From positions 62,001 through 126,000 of the forward strand of contig CANLQH010000001.1 of NCBI GenBank assembly GCA_947493285.1: DNA of 64,000 nucleotides. The letters are read 5' to 3'. Of the stretch, positions 1 to 9,818 are shown piece by piece (the first letter of the stretch is position 1; the number at the start of each line of letters is the position of its first letter). The notes under the pieces are model-generated. The model worked only from the letters and a program-made list of their open reading frames with translations, searched no databases and had not been told where the DNA came from. Source of the stretch: an uncultured Tenacibaculum sp. (GTDB lineage Bacteria; Bacteroidota; Bacteroidia; Flavobacteriales; Flavobacteriaceae). Position numbers and translations under genes: made by a program.

Positions 1-2
1 AA

Positions 3-1457
3 ATATCACAGTTAAATGTTAATAATTATAGTTATATAAAAAACAAGTTCCCTGTAGAAGCATTATTATATTACCAAGGAAAATCAACTATAAATGCTAA
101 TTTTTCAATTACTAAAAATGGAAAAAAAATATTTTCTAAATCCTTGCAGTTTTCTCCTTCAAATCCAACACAAACAGTTACGACTAGTTTAGTTTCCAAT
201 GAAAAAGGATTACAATACTATAGAGCTTCAATAAGTAAAATTAGTAATGAAAAGAACACAAAAAATAATTCTAAAAGTTTTTCGGTAGAGGTAATTGATG
301 AACAGACTAAAGTATTATTGTTAAGTTCCTTTTTGCATCCAGATTTGGGAGCCATTAAAAAATCGATAGAATCAAACAAACAACGTAAGGTTGACATTGC
401 TTTGATTAATGATAAAGATATTAACTTTTCTGATTATCAGTTTTATGTTTTATATCAACCAAATAGTTATTTTAAAAAGGTTTTTGAAAAAATAAACTCC
501 AATTATTTATTAATATCAGGAACAAAAACAGATTGGAGTTTTTTAAATTCTCAACAGCTAGGAATCCAAAAACAGGCAATAAATCAACCAGAAGAATATA
601 GTGCTATATATAATTCAAGTTTTTTAACCTTTTTACAAGAAGATTTAGGTTTTAATCAATTTCCTCCACTACGTGATAAATTTGGTGAAATACAGTTAAA
701 AAAAGAAGGGCAAACTTTGTTATTTCAAAAATATGCAGGTGTAGAAACACAGCAGCCTTTGTTTACTACAATTGAAAGTAACGATCAAAAATTTGCAATT
801 TTATTTGGTGAAGGTATTTGGAAATGGCGTGCAGCCAGTTATTCAAAGGAACAGTCTTTTGAAAGCTTTGATAAGTTTTTAGGAAATATAACACAGTATT
901 TAGCGTCTAATAAAAAACGAAGAAGATTAGAGGTGAAAGCAGAACGTTTATATCCTGCAAATGCACCAATAACAATTTCGGCATTTTATGTAGATAAGAA
1001 CTATCAGTTTGATAATAGAGCTTCTTTACAATTAAAAATTACAAATACAGCTACTAAAGAAAAAAAAATACTTCCATTCTCTTTGGTAAATAACTCATAT
1101 CAAGTTTCGGCAGAAGGGCTTTCTTCTGGTGGTTATTCTTATCAAGTTTCTGTAGCGAATCAGAATGTGAAAAGTTATGGTAAGTTTAAAATTACAGATT
1201 ATCAGATTGAAGAACAATTTACCAATGCGAATGTTAAAAAATTAAATTCATTGGCTTTAAAAACCAATGGGGAATTGTTTTATAAAAATAACGTTTCAGA
1301 ATTGTTAAAAAAACTATCCGACAATACCTCTTTTTATACAATTCAGAAGTCTACTGTAAAAAAGCAAAACTTAATAGATTGGAAATGGATTTTATTTCTT
1401 GCTGTAGGTTTATTAGCATTAGAATGGTTTATTAGAAAATACTATGGTAAAATTTAA
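3..1457 (+). CDS. C-terminal part of a large membrane-anchored protein, hypothetical (BatA/VWA-associated-like), 5' truncated by window edge
   Basis: Frame stays open from the first bases (ISQLNVNNYSYIKNKFPVEALLYYQGKSTIN...) into the listed ORF; the listed TTG start at 144 is internal. C-terminal TM segment WKWILFLAVGLLALEWFIRKYYGKI. Confidence 0.7.
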   Translation: MSQLNVNNYSYIKNKFPVEALLYYQGKSTINANFSITKNGKKIFSKSLQFSPSNPTQTVTTSLVSNEKGLQYYRASISKISNEKNTKNNSKSFSVEVIDEQTKVLLLSSFLHPDLGAIKKSIESNKQRKVDIALINDKDINFSDYQFYVLYQPNSYFKKVFEKINSNYLLISGTKTDWSFLNSQQLGIQKQAINQPEEYSAIYNSSFLTFLQEDLGFNQFPPLRDKFGEIQLKKEGQTLLFQKYAGVETQQPLFTTIESNDQKFAILFGEGIWKWRAASYSKEQSFESFDKFLGNITQYLASNKKRRRLEVKAERLYPANAPITISAFYVDKNYQFDNRASLQLKITNTATKEKKILPFSLVNNSYQVSAEGLSSGGYSYQVSVANQNVKSYGKFKITDYQIEEQFTNANVKKLNSLALKTNGELFYKNNVSELLKKLSDNTSFYTIQKSTVKKQNLIDWKWILFLAVGLLALEWFIRKYYGKI

Positions 1458-1524
1458 AAAAGTAATTACGATTAGTATTTTTAAAAGGAATAGTTATCGA
1501 AATTTGTAGTAAAAAGAAAGAAAT

Positions 1525-1914
1525 ATGAAATTTCACACACGAAAATGGGTAAAACCAGAAGATTTAAATCCAAATGGAACTTTGTTTGGAGGACGTTTAT
1601 TGCAATGGATTGATGAAGAAGTAGCTTTATACGCTATTATTCAGTTAGAGATACCTAAAACGGTAACCAAGTTTATGTCTGAAATAGATTTTGTGAGTTC
1701 AGCAAAGCAAGGAGATATTATAGAAATTGGTATTGAAGTGGTAAAATTTGGTAGATCATCGATTACACTAAATTGTGAAGTTCGAAATAAGATTACTCAA
1801 AAAACTATTATTGCTATTGATAAGATTATTATGGTTAGTTTAGATGAAGATGGTAATCCGGTTGCACATGGAAAAACTAAGGTTGAATACGTTAAAGACA
1901 GGTTAAATAAATAA
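1525..1914 (+). CDS. acyl-CoA thioesterase, hotdog fold
   Basis: DLNPNGTLFGGRLLQWIDEEVALYA matches the YciA/BFIT-type acyl-CoA thioesterase pattern. Confidence 0.88.
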   Translation: MKFHTRKWVKPEDLNPNGTLFGGRLLQWIDEEVALYAIIQLEIPKTVTKFMSEIDFVSSAKQGDIIEIGIEVVKFGRSSITLNCEVRNKITQKTIIAIDKIIMVSLDEDGNPVAHGKTKVEYVKDRLNK

Positions 1915-1932
1915 AAATTAAATTTAACACAT

Positions 1933-1940
1933 TATCTTTG
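1933..1940 (+). promoter_or_regulatory. putative Bacteroidota -7 box TATCTTTG upstream of the His-rich gene
   Basis: Matches TAnnTTTG; the ATG lies 9 nt downstream. Confidence 0.5.
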
Positions 1941-1948
1941 CACAAATT

Positions 1949-2281
1949 ATGAAAAACCTCATTATCATTATATTAACATTGTTAGTTCTTGCGCCACCGA
2001 TGCAAGCACATAGTGATGTTGTAGTATATGATAATGTTGAAAATCATTCTGACATTGATGAGTTACACGAAGACATTCATCATGAAAATGATTCTAGTGA
2101 AGAGAAAGATAGAGATCACCACCACCATTGTACTGTAATTAGCCTTTCTTTAGAATTTCTTCAAGTTACTTATAATTTTGATTTATTGTCTTTTGTAGAA
2201 AGTAAAAAAGAAATTAATTTTTATCAGAATAAATACTGCAATTCTTATTTAAAAGCTATTTTTCAGCCTCCTAAAGCTTAA
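1949..2281 (+). CDS. small secreted His/Asp-rich protein, putative metal-binding
   Basis: N-terminal signal peptide (LIIIILTLLVLAPPMQAHS) followed by HSDIDELHEDIHHENDSSEEKDRDHHHHC; followed by a TonB receptor and a CDF exporter. Confidence 0.6.
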   Translation: MKNLIIIILTLLVLAPPMQAHSDVVVYDNVENHSDIDELHEDIHHENDSSEEKDRDHHHHCTVISLSLEFLQVTYNFDLLSFVESKKEINFYQNKYCNSYLKAIFQPPKA

Positions 2282-2391
2282 TTGATTATTAAAGAATTAT
2301 AACCTTAATAAAAGGTTATTTTAAATGCATCTTTTTAAATTAAAAGATGTCTAACTTACAAATATTTTATAATTAATTAAATCATTTAATA

Positions 2392-4545
2392 ATGATAAAG
2401 AATATAGTTTTAACCTTTGTTTTAGGGTTATTTACAATCAATTTAATAGCACAAAACTCAATTACTATAAAAGTAATTTCTGATGAAAAGGAACCATTAA
2501 CAGGAGCTTCAATATTTATAAAAGATACTACCATTGGTAGCGAAACAAATTTAGACGGATTAGCAACTATAAATAACATTCCTGACGGAAAACAAACTTT
2601 CGTAATTTCATTTATAGGCTCTGAATCTGTTGAAAAAACAATTGAATTCCCAACTCAAAAACCTCAAATTGTTGTTGAGTTGCACGAAGACGAAGAATCG
2701 TTAGAAGAAGTAGTAATTCAATCTACTAGAAGTAAACGAAGCATTGCAGAAATACCAACAAGAATAGAAGTAGTAGGAGCAGAGGAATTAGGTGAAAAAG
2801 CAGTTATGAATTCAGCCAGTATTGCTATGGTACTGCGTGAAAGTACTGGGATTCAAATGCAGCAAACATCTGCAAATTCAGCAAATCAATCTATTAGAAT
2901 ACAAGGTTTAGATGGTCGATTTACTCAACTTTTAAAAGACGGTTTTCCGTTATTCGGTGGTTTCTCTAGCGGATTAAGTATTATGCAAATTCCACCTTTA
3001 GATTTGCAACAAGTAGAAATTATTAAAGGAAGTTCATCAACTTTATATGGTGGTGGGGCCATAGCTGGTTTGGTAAATTTAGTATCAAAAAAGCCGAAAG
3101 AAAAAAGAGATTTAAGTATTATGTTCGATCAAACATCAAGAAACGGATCAACATTAAATACTTTTTACAGCCAACGTTTTAATAAGTTTGGAGTAACATT
3201 ATATGGCTCTGGTAATCTTCAAAATGCAACGGATGTAAATGATGATCATTTTACTGATATTCCAAAAGTAAGGAGTATTAGTTTTAATCCTTCTTTTTTC
3301 TATTATCCAAATGAAAAAGAAGAAATAAGGTTGAGTTTAAATGCAGCTATCGAAAAAAGAATTGGAGGAGATATAGATGTTATTAAAGATAACATGTCAC
3401 CAGAGCATAATTTCTTTGAAGAAAATAAATCACAACGTTATGCTTCTCAAATAACCTATAATAAAGAAATTTCTGAAGAGAAATTATTGACTTTAAAAAA
3501 TAGTGTAAGTTATTTTAAACGTGATTTAATTCTACCTAATTTTCAGTTTAAAGGAAATCAAATAGCAACTTTTACAGAAGGAACCTATAATTTATATAAG
3601 GATAATTCTGATTGGGTATTTGGAGGGAATATCATTACCGAAAATTTTAAAGAAGAGAAAACAACAAATTTAGATCGTAGTTATAATCAATTTACGGTTG
3701 GTGGTTTTGCTCAAAATAATTGGATGTTTAGCGAAAGCATGACCTTAGAAAGTGGTCTTAGAACTGATTATAATAACAATTATGGAACATTTGTATTACC
3801 AAGAGTATCATTATTTATTAAATACAATGAAGCTTTGTCAAGTAGAGTTGGGGGAGGTTTAGGTTATAAAATACCAACTATTTTTATTGAAGATGCAGAA
3901 CTTCGTTCTTATCAGAATGTGTTACCAATAAATGTAACTAATTTTAAGGCGGAAACTTCTATAGGTTTCAATGCAGATGTGAATTATAAAACTAAAATAT
4001 TTAATGATAATGTTTCAATGTCATTTAATCAATTAGTGTTTTATACACAGTTAAAAAACTCCCTTTTATTAGAACAAAAAGGAGCAAATTACGAGTTTGC
4101 AAATGCTACAAATGCTTTAAATAGTTACGGAGTGGAAACTAATTTAAAGTTCAAGTACAAAGATTTTGTATTATTTACGAATTACGCATATAATAATGTT
4201 GAATTGAATAATACACAAAAAGCATTGACGCCTAAACATAGTATTGGAGGGGTGTTAATGTATGAAGTACATGATAAATGGCGAATTGGTTACGAGGCAT
4301 ATTATAAGAGTTCTCAATTAAGAAATAACTTAACAACCACGCCTAATTATTGGACTATGGGCTTTATGGCAATGCGTACTTTCGGGAAGGTTAGTTTGTA
4401 TGCTAACTTTGAGAATTTTACTGATACTAAGCAACAGAATTACCAATCTATGGTAACGCCACCACATAACAATCCTTCTTTTACTGATATATGGGCGCCA
4501 ACTGATGGTTTTATTTTTAATACTGGAATATTAATTAAATTATAA
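2392..4545 (+). CDS. TonB-dependent receptor with N-terminal carboxypeptidase-like regulatory domain
   Basis: Signal peptide, CarboxypepD-reg-like domain, plug domain (STRSKRSIAEIPTRIEVVGAEEL...SSSTLYGGGAIAGLVNLVSKKP), beta-barrel. Confidence 0.93.
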   Translation: MIKNIVLTFVLGLFTINLIAQNSITIKVISDEKEPLTGASIFIKDTTIGSETNLDGLATINNIPDGKQTFVISFIGSESVEKTIEFPTQKPQIVVELHEDEESLEEVVIQSTRSKRSIAEIPTRIEVVGAEELGEKAVMNSASIAMVLRESTGIQMQQTSANSANQSIRIQGLDGRFTQLLKDGFPLFGGFSSGLSIMQIPPLDLQQVEIIKGSSSTLYGGGAIAGLVNLVSKKPKEKRDLSIMFDQTSRNGSTLNTFYSQRFNKFGVTLYGSGNLQNATDVNDDHFTDIPKVRSISFNPSFFYYPNEKEEIRLSLNAAIEKRIGGDIDVIKDNMSPEHNFFEENKSQRYASQITYNKEISEEKLLTLKNSVSYFKRDLILPNFQFKGNQIATFTEGTYNLYKDNSDWVFGGNIITENFKEEKTTNLDRSYNQFTVGGFAQNNWMFSESMTLESGLRTDYNNNYGTFVLPRVSLFIKYNEALSSRVGGGLGYKIPTIFIEDAELRSYQNVLPINVTNFKAETSIGFNADVNYKTKIFNDNVSMSFNQLVFYTQLKNSLLLEQKGANYEFANATNALNSYGVETNLKFKYKDFVLFTNYAYNNVELNNTQKALTPKHSIGGVLMYEVHDKWRIGYEAYYKSSQLRNNLTTTPNYWTMGFMAMRTFGKVSLYANFENFTDTKQQNYQSMVTPPHNNPSFTDIWAPTDGFIFNTGILIKL

Positions 4546-4550
4546 AATAA

Positions 4551-4576
4551 AAGAGGAGTATTGCTCCTCTTTTTTT
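4551..4576 (+). terminator. rho-independent terminator after the TonB receptor
   Basis: AGAGGAG-tattg-CTCCTCT followed by a T run. Confidence 0.8.
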
Positions 4577-4619
4577 GCATCTTTTTAGTAATTTAAAAGT
4601 CTTAATTTTAAAAAAAAAT

Positions 4620-5519
4620 ATGGGACATAGTCATAATCACCATTCTCATCACAATACAACAAAAAACATTCGTACAGCGTTTTTTTTGAATTTAACTTTT
4701 ACTATTATCGAACTTATAGGAGGTGTTTTAACCAATAGTTTGGCAATTATGTCTGATGCATTGCATGATTTAGGTGATAGTTTAACGTTGGGCTTGTCAT
4801 GGTATTTTCAAAAACTATCAGGAAAAGGATCAACTCCTAAGTTTTCGTACGGTTATCGTCGGTTTTCATTAATGGGAGCTATTGTAAATTCAATAGTATT
4901 AATTATTGGTTCTATTTTTATCATTAAAGAGGCAATTCCAAGAATTATCAATCCAGAGCAAGCAGATGCTAAAGGAATGATGTGGATAGCAATTTTAGGA
5001 GTAATTGTAAATGGTGCGGCAGTTTTAAACTTAAAAAAGGGTAAAACAATAAACGAGCGAGTAGTAATGCTTCATTTGTTAGAAGATGTGTTAGGTTGGG
5101 TTGCAGTATTGGTAGCCAGTATAATAATGCAGTTTTGGGACGTGCCAGTCTTAGATCCAATTCTCTCTTTATTAATAGCTGGTTTTGTGTTGTTTAATGT
5201 GTATAAGAATGTAAGTGAAAGTTTACGAATCCTATTACAAGGAACGCCTAAAGAGGTAAATATAGAAGAAATTGAAAAAAGATTGTTGTCATTTAAAGAA
5301 ATTAATAATGTTCACGATTGCCATTTATGGTCTATGGACGGAGAGTACAACATACTAACAGTACATATAGTTTTAACTGATCAAGAGTTGAGTGTGCTTT
5401 CCACTTTAGGTTTGAAGAAATCTATCAGAAAAATATTACATGATGAATTTCATTTAGAGCATGTTACCTTAGAGTTTGAACATATAGATGAAGATTGTGA
5501 GTATCTTGATTGTGATTAA
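4620..5519 (+). CDS. cation diffusion facilitator (CDF) family transporter
   Basis: MGHSHNHHSHH N-terminus, SDALHDLGDSLTLG motif, C-terminal cytoplasmic domain. The ORF-track start (4575) lies inside the terminator; the ATG at 4620 is more likely. Confidence 0.93.
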   Translation: MGHSHNHHSHHNTTKNIRTAFFLNLTFTIIELIGGVLTNSLAIMSDALHDLGDSLTLGLSWYFQKLSGKGSTPKFSYGYRRFSLMGAIVNSIVLIIGSIFIIKEAIPRIINPEQADAKGMMWIAILGVIVNGAAVLNLKKGKTINERVVMLHLLEDVLGWVAVLVASIIMQFWDVPVLDPILSLLIAGFVLFNVYKNVSESLRILLQGTPKEVNIEEIEKRLLSFKEINNVHDCHLWSMDGEYNILTVHIVLTDQELSVLSTLGLKKSIRKILHDEFHLEHVTLEFEHIDEDCEYLDCD

Positions 5520-5552
5520 TTGTATATTTGAAAAGAAAAATTAAAATTAAAA

Positions 5553-6392
5553 ATGAATAACAATAGACAACAATTAGATTTTCAATTACCTAAGGGGGGA
5601 ATTTTACTAGGGATTATTGCAGTATTAGTAATTATAATGTTTGCAAAATCAACTGTAACAATCAAATCTGGTGAAGCAGGTGTTTTATATAAAACATTTG
5701 GAGGAGGAGTTGTAACTGATGAACCGCCAATGGGAGAGGGCTTCCAAATTGTAGCACCTTGGAATAAAGTATTTGTATATGAAGTACGTCAGCAAGAGAT
5801 ATTTGAAAAAATGCAAGTATTATCTTCTAACGGATTAGAAATTCAATTAGAAGCTTCTGCATGGTTTCAACCTCAATCAGAAAATTTAGGATTATTACAT
5901 CAAGAAAAAGGAGAGAATTATGTGTCTAGAGTTATTCAACCAGCTATTCGTTCTGCAGCTCGTAGTGTTGTTGGTCGTTATACTCCTGAGCAATTATATT
6001 CTAGTAAAAGAGACGTAATTCAAACTGAAATTTTTGAGGAAACTAAAAAGATTTTAGATAAGCAACATATTCAATTAAATGAAGTATTAGTTAGAGATGT
6101 TACTTTACCTGTAACTATTAAGTCTGCAATTGAGCGTAAGTTAAAGCAAGAACAAGAGTCTTTAGAATATGAGTTTAGATTAGTTACGGCTCAAAAAGAA
6201 GCTGAAAAGCAAATTATTGAAGCAAAAGGTAAAGCTGATGCAAATAAAATTTTAAGTGCTTCTTTAACTGATAAAATTTTACAAGATAAAGGTATTGAAG
6301 CTACTTTAAAATTGTCTGAATCACCAAACAGTAAAGTAGTATTAATTGGTGCTGGTAAAAGCGGAATGCCAATTATTTTAGGTAATCAATAA
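5553..6392 (+). CDS. prohibitin / SPFH domain family protein
   Basis: N-terminal TM, SPFH region (VTIKSGEAGVLYKTFGGG...), coiled coil LEYEFRLVTAQKEAEKQIIEAKGKADANKIL. Confidence 0.9.
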   Translation: MNNNRQQLDFQLPKGGILLGIIAVLVIIMFAKSTVTIKSGEAGVLYKTFGGGVVTDEPPMGEGFQIVAPWNKVFVYEVRQQEIFEKMQVLSSNGLEIQLEASAWFQPQSENLGLLHQEKGENYVSRVIQPAIRSAARSVVGRYTPEQLYSSKRDVIQTEIFEETKKILDKQHIQLNEVLVRDVTLPVTIKSAIERKLKQEQESLEYEFRLVTAQKEAEKQIIEAKGKADANKILSASLTDKILQDKGIEATLKLSESPNSKVVLIGAGKSGMPIILGNQ

Positions 6393-6408
6393 AAAGATTA
6401 TTTAACTT

Positions 6409-6457
6409 TATAGCATAAAAAAAACAGCTCATTATGAGCTGTTTTTTTTATGCTATA
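6409..6457. terminator. bidirectional terminator, 24-bp perfect inverted repeat
   Basis: TATAGCATAAAAAAAACAGCTCAT-T-ATGAGCTGTTTTTTTTATGCTATA lies between convergent genes. Confidence 0.9.
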
Positions 6458-6465
6458 AGATTGTT

Positions 6466-8292
6466 TTAATCTCTTCTGCGTTTTCTTCCAAACCCAGCAG
6501 ATGCATTACTGTTGCCACTGCTTCTTCTAGGAGAAGATCCACTATCACTACGTCTTCTGGAATCTCCTCTGTTAGAGTCTCTAGATCCTCCTCTGTCGTT
6601 TCCGCCACTTCTTCTTTTTCCACTGAATCCGCCACCTCCGTTTCTACGAGGTTTTCTTCCGCCTCTACCGCCACCTCCGCCGCGGTTAGATTTGGTGATT
6701 TCAATATTTACAGATCTACCGTTAAAATCAGGGTCATTAGCGCTAAATGCATCTAATGTTTCTTTTTCAAAGTTCTTGTCAATTTCAAAGAAAGAAAAAG
6801 TATCTAAAATATCAATCGCTCCGATTTCAATTTTATCAGCAATTTTCTGATCGTTGATTAAACCAATTAAAGAAGCTGGATTTAATTTGTCTTTTCTTCC
6901 TAAATTGATAAAGAAACGCGTCATGTTTTCATCATTAGACCTTCCTCTTGAATTATCTCTAGACGATAAATCGTTTAAGTCTGCTGATTTGTTATAATAT
7001 TCTAAGAATGAATTAAACTCTAAAGAAACAAATTTTTGTACTAGCTCTTCACGAGTTAACCCTTCTAGTTTCTCGTAGATGCTAGGTAAAAACTCTTCAA
7101 TTTGTTCGTTGTTAACTTCAATGTTTTGAACCTTATCAATTAAGTGCATTAATTGATTTTGACAAATTTCTTTACCAGTAGGTACTTTGGTAGCTACAAA
7201 CTTCTTTTTAATAATACGTTCTATAGCACGTAACCTACCTTTTTCTTTATTATTTACTAATACGGCAGAAATACCTTTGTTACCAGCTCTACCAGTTCTA
7301 CCACTACGGTGATTGTAGTTTTCTATTTGATCTGGTAATTTATGGTTGATAACATGTGTTAAATCAGTAACATCAATACCACGTGCAGCAACATCGGTTG
7401 CTACTAAAATTTGGATCGTTTTTTTACGGAATTTACCCATAACACTATCTCTTTGTGCTTGAGATAAATCTCCATGTAAAGCATCAGCACTATAACCGTC
7501 TTTTATTAGGTTATTGGCTACTTCTTGAGTTTCTCTACGTGTTCTACAAAAAATGATAGCATAAATATCTGTATTTACATCAGCTATTCTTTTTAAAGCA
7601 GGGTAACGAGTTCTTTCAGTAACTATATAATATTCGTGAGTTACGTTATCTGATCCTTGGTTTTTTTCTCCTGATGTAATCTCAACAGGATTTGTCATAT
7701 AGTTTCTCGCTATTGCTTCTACTTCTCTAGGAAAAGTTGCTGAGAATAATAAAGTTTGTTTAGTTTCTGGAGTAGCATCTAATACTTTATCAAGTTCTTC
7801 TTTGAACCCCATATTTAGCATTTCATCAGCCTCATCTAAAACTAACCATTTTACGTTTCCTAATTTTAAAGCTCTACGGTTTATTAAATCTACCGTTCTA
7901 CCTGGAGTTCCAACTACTATTTGAGCGCCTCTTTTTAAGCCTCTAATTTGTTCTTCGATATTAGAACCTCCATATACAGTTACCACTTTTAAGTCTGGTA
8001 TGTATTTAGAGAATTCTTTAATGTTGTTTCCTATCTGAACAGCAAGTTCACGAGTAGGAGATAAGATAATTGCTTGAACATTTTTATCAGAACTATTAAT
8101 TTGTTCGATAATAGGTAAACTAAATGCAGCTGTTTTTCCAGTTCCTGTTTGTGCAAATGCTTTTAAGTCTTCTTGAGAAGAAATAATTTGAGGAATTGCT
8201 TTTTCTTGAATTACAGTAGGTTTTTCATAACCTAAATCTGTTAATGCTTTGTTGATAGGCTCTTTTAAGCCTAAATCTAAAAATGTTGACAT
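6466..8292 (-). CDS. DEAD/DEAH-box ATP-dependent RNA helicase (DeaD/CsdA-like) with RGG-rich tail
   Basis: Q motif, AQTGTGKT, DEAD, SAT, HRSGRTGRAG; C-terminal GGGGGRGGRKPRRNGGGG. Start set at MSTFLDLGL. Confidence 0.95.
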   Translation of the reverse strand: MSTFLDLGLKEPINKALTDLGYEKPTVIQEKAIPQIISSQEDLKAFAQTGTGKTAAFSLPIIEQINSSDKNVQAIILSPTRELAVQIGNNIKEFSKYIPDLKVVTVYGGSNIEEQIRGLKRGAQIVVGTPGRTVDLINRRALKLGNVKWLVLDEADEMLNMGFKEELDKVLDATPETKQTLLFSATFPREVEAIARNYMTNPVEITSGEKNQGSDNVTHEYYIVTERTRYPALKRIADVNTDIYAIIFCRTRRETQEVANNLIKDGYSADALHGDLSQAQRDSVMGKFRKKTIQILVATDVAARGIDVTDLTHVINHKLPDQIENYNHRSGRTGRAGNKGISAVLVNNKEKGRLRAIERIIKKKFVATKVPTGKEICQNQLMHLIDKVQNIEVNNEQIEEFLPSIYEKLEGLTREELVQKFVSLEFNSFLEYYNKSADLNDLSSRDNSRGRSNDENMTRFFINLGRKDKLNPASLIGLINDQKIADKIEIGAIDILDTFSFFEIDKNFEKETLDAFSANDPDFNGRSVNIEITKSNRGGGGGRGGRKPRRNGGGGFSGKRRSGGNDRGGSRDSNRGDSRRRSDSGSSPRRSSGNSNASAGFGRKRRRD

Positions 8293-8456
8293 ATTGCGTC
8301 TGTGTTCATTTAGATTCACAGACGCCAGTATCTGTAAACCTGATTCTTATTTTGGACAATAGATTATGTTACTAATAATCTGGTAGTTATAATCTATAAT
8401 TTTATTTATTACGAAAATAAAATCGGGCAAAGATACATTAAAATAAATAAAGTGAG

Positions 8457-9818
8457 TTATTTATTTTTTAACTCATTGATTTGTAGGTTTATATCCTTTG
8501 CGGATAAACTGGTGTAACCATTTCGGATTATTCCGTTTTTGTCTACCAATACCATTCTAGGAAATTTGCTTGAAGAGAAATCACAAACGTTACTTTGTTT
8601 AGGTAATTTGTATTGATATTTAATGTCAATATTTTTAGTGTATCTCTTAGATGAATCACATAAATTAACGATAACAAATTCTACTTGAGGATTGTTCTTT
8701 ATCAAAAAATTGACACGAGAAGAAACCCATTCATCAGAAGCTTGCTTGTAATTCTTAAATAAAAGAACCGAATTTTTACCTTTTGTAATTTGAGAAATAT
8801 TTTTCAACTCACCAGTAGCATCAACTAAATCAAAAGATGGTAATTCATCTCCGGTTGATAATAACTTAAGATCGTTAATCAATCGTTGAACATTCTTTTT
8901 CTGGTCAATATCAGTATTTAATTTAAAGAAAGTATGAAAGGCTTTACTTTCAGTTGTGTTTTTAGGCTCTTTAAAGAAATGGCGAATAAGTGTGTTGTAC
9001 AGTAATTTATTCTTTATTTCTTCTGAAGATATTTTAGAATCAATATTCTTTAATAAATCAATGGTAAAATTATCAGAATTTCCATTCTCAAGATTTTTTT
9101 GATATACATCATTATATAATTTTTCAATTATAAAACGGTAATAAGGACCAAAAAACATTAAAGAATCTCTATTCGAGTTGGTTGTTGTTCTATAATCAAA
9201 ATAAGAATCTACTAACTCTTCTGATTCTTTTTTCGAGAAATTATGCGAAGCATACTTTTCTAATTTACTATAAATCGGATAAAGCATTGCAATATCTAAT
9301 ATTTTTAAAAACTCTTCAGATTCATCTTCAGTACTATTTCTATAATTATCAATAGCTTTTTGCTTCAGTTCTTTTATAGCGTTTATTTTACTTAAAAACT
9401 CATCTTGAGGAAGCTTATAGAAGCCAGCAGTTTTTTTATCATCATATTCAGATTCTAAAAAAGACTCAATTAATATATTATTACGAGCTGCATTGGTACC
9501 ACTAAAAACTAAAGACTCATCAAAATCCCAAGTATTTAAACGAAAAAGAAGACTGTCGTTAGGTTCAAGATATACATATTGATGTTCAGGGCCATGTTCA
9601 AAAATGTATAATCCTTCTTTAAAATCTTTATAAGAACCAATAAAAGTATTGTCTTTATTTAAAAATATAGTATCGTTAAAATTATAGTTATCAGATAAAG
9701 TTACATAACTACATTTAGGATTAATAATTTTACCTCCAAAATGAGTAGACTTTGGCTTATCGGAATTATTGCATCCAATAAAGAGTATAATAATAAGGGG
9801 TACTAAAAATCTAGTCAT
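8457..9818 (-). CDS. lipoprotein with C-terminal thioredoxin-like (TlpA-like) domain lacking CxxC
   Basis: Lipobox LFIGC; C-terminal GDELPSFDLVDATGELKNISQ...NSVLLFKNYKQASDEW...FPRMVLVDKNGIIRNGY. Confidence 0.65.
   Translation of the reverse strand: MTRFLVPLIIILFIGCNNSDKPKSTHFGGKIINPKCSYVTLSDNYNFNDTIFLNKDNTFIGSYKDFKEGLYIFEHGPEHQYVYLEPNDSLLFRLNTWDFDESLVFSGTNAARNNILIESFLESEYDDKKTAGFYKLPQDEFLSKINAIKELKQKAIDNYRNSTEDESEEFLKILDIAMLYPIYSKLEKYASHNFSKKESEELVDSYFDYRTTTNSNRDSLMFFGPYYRFIIEKLYNDVYQKNLENGNSDNFTIDLLKNIDSKISSEEIKNKLLYNTLIRHFFKEPKNTTESKAFHTFFKLNTDIDQKKNVQRLINDLKLLSTGDELPSFDLVDATGELKNISQITKGKNSVLLFKNYKQASDEWVSSRVNFLIKNNPQVEFVIVNLCDSSKRYTKNIDIKYQYKLPKQSNVCDFSSSKFPRMVLVDKNGIIRNGYTSLSAKDINLQINELKNK

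Noticed and set aside
4575-4619. Upstream start of the CDF transporter in the ORF track
   Set aside because: Lies directly in the T-tract of the preceding terminator; MGHSHNHH at 4620 fits the family better.
6453-6850. Overlapping ORFs opposite or out of frame with the DEAD-box tail (6453-6704 minus; 6512-6850 plus)
   Set aside because: Low-complexity E/V-rich or P/L-rich products arising from the Gly/Arg/Ser-coding repeats of the true gene; no start signals.
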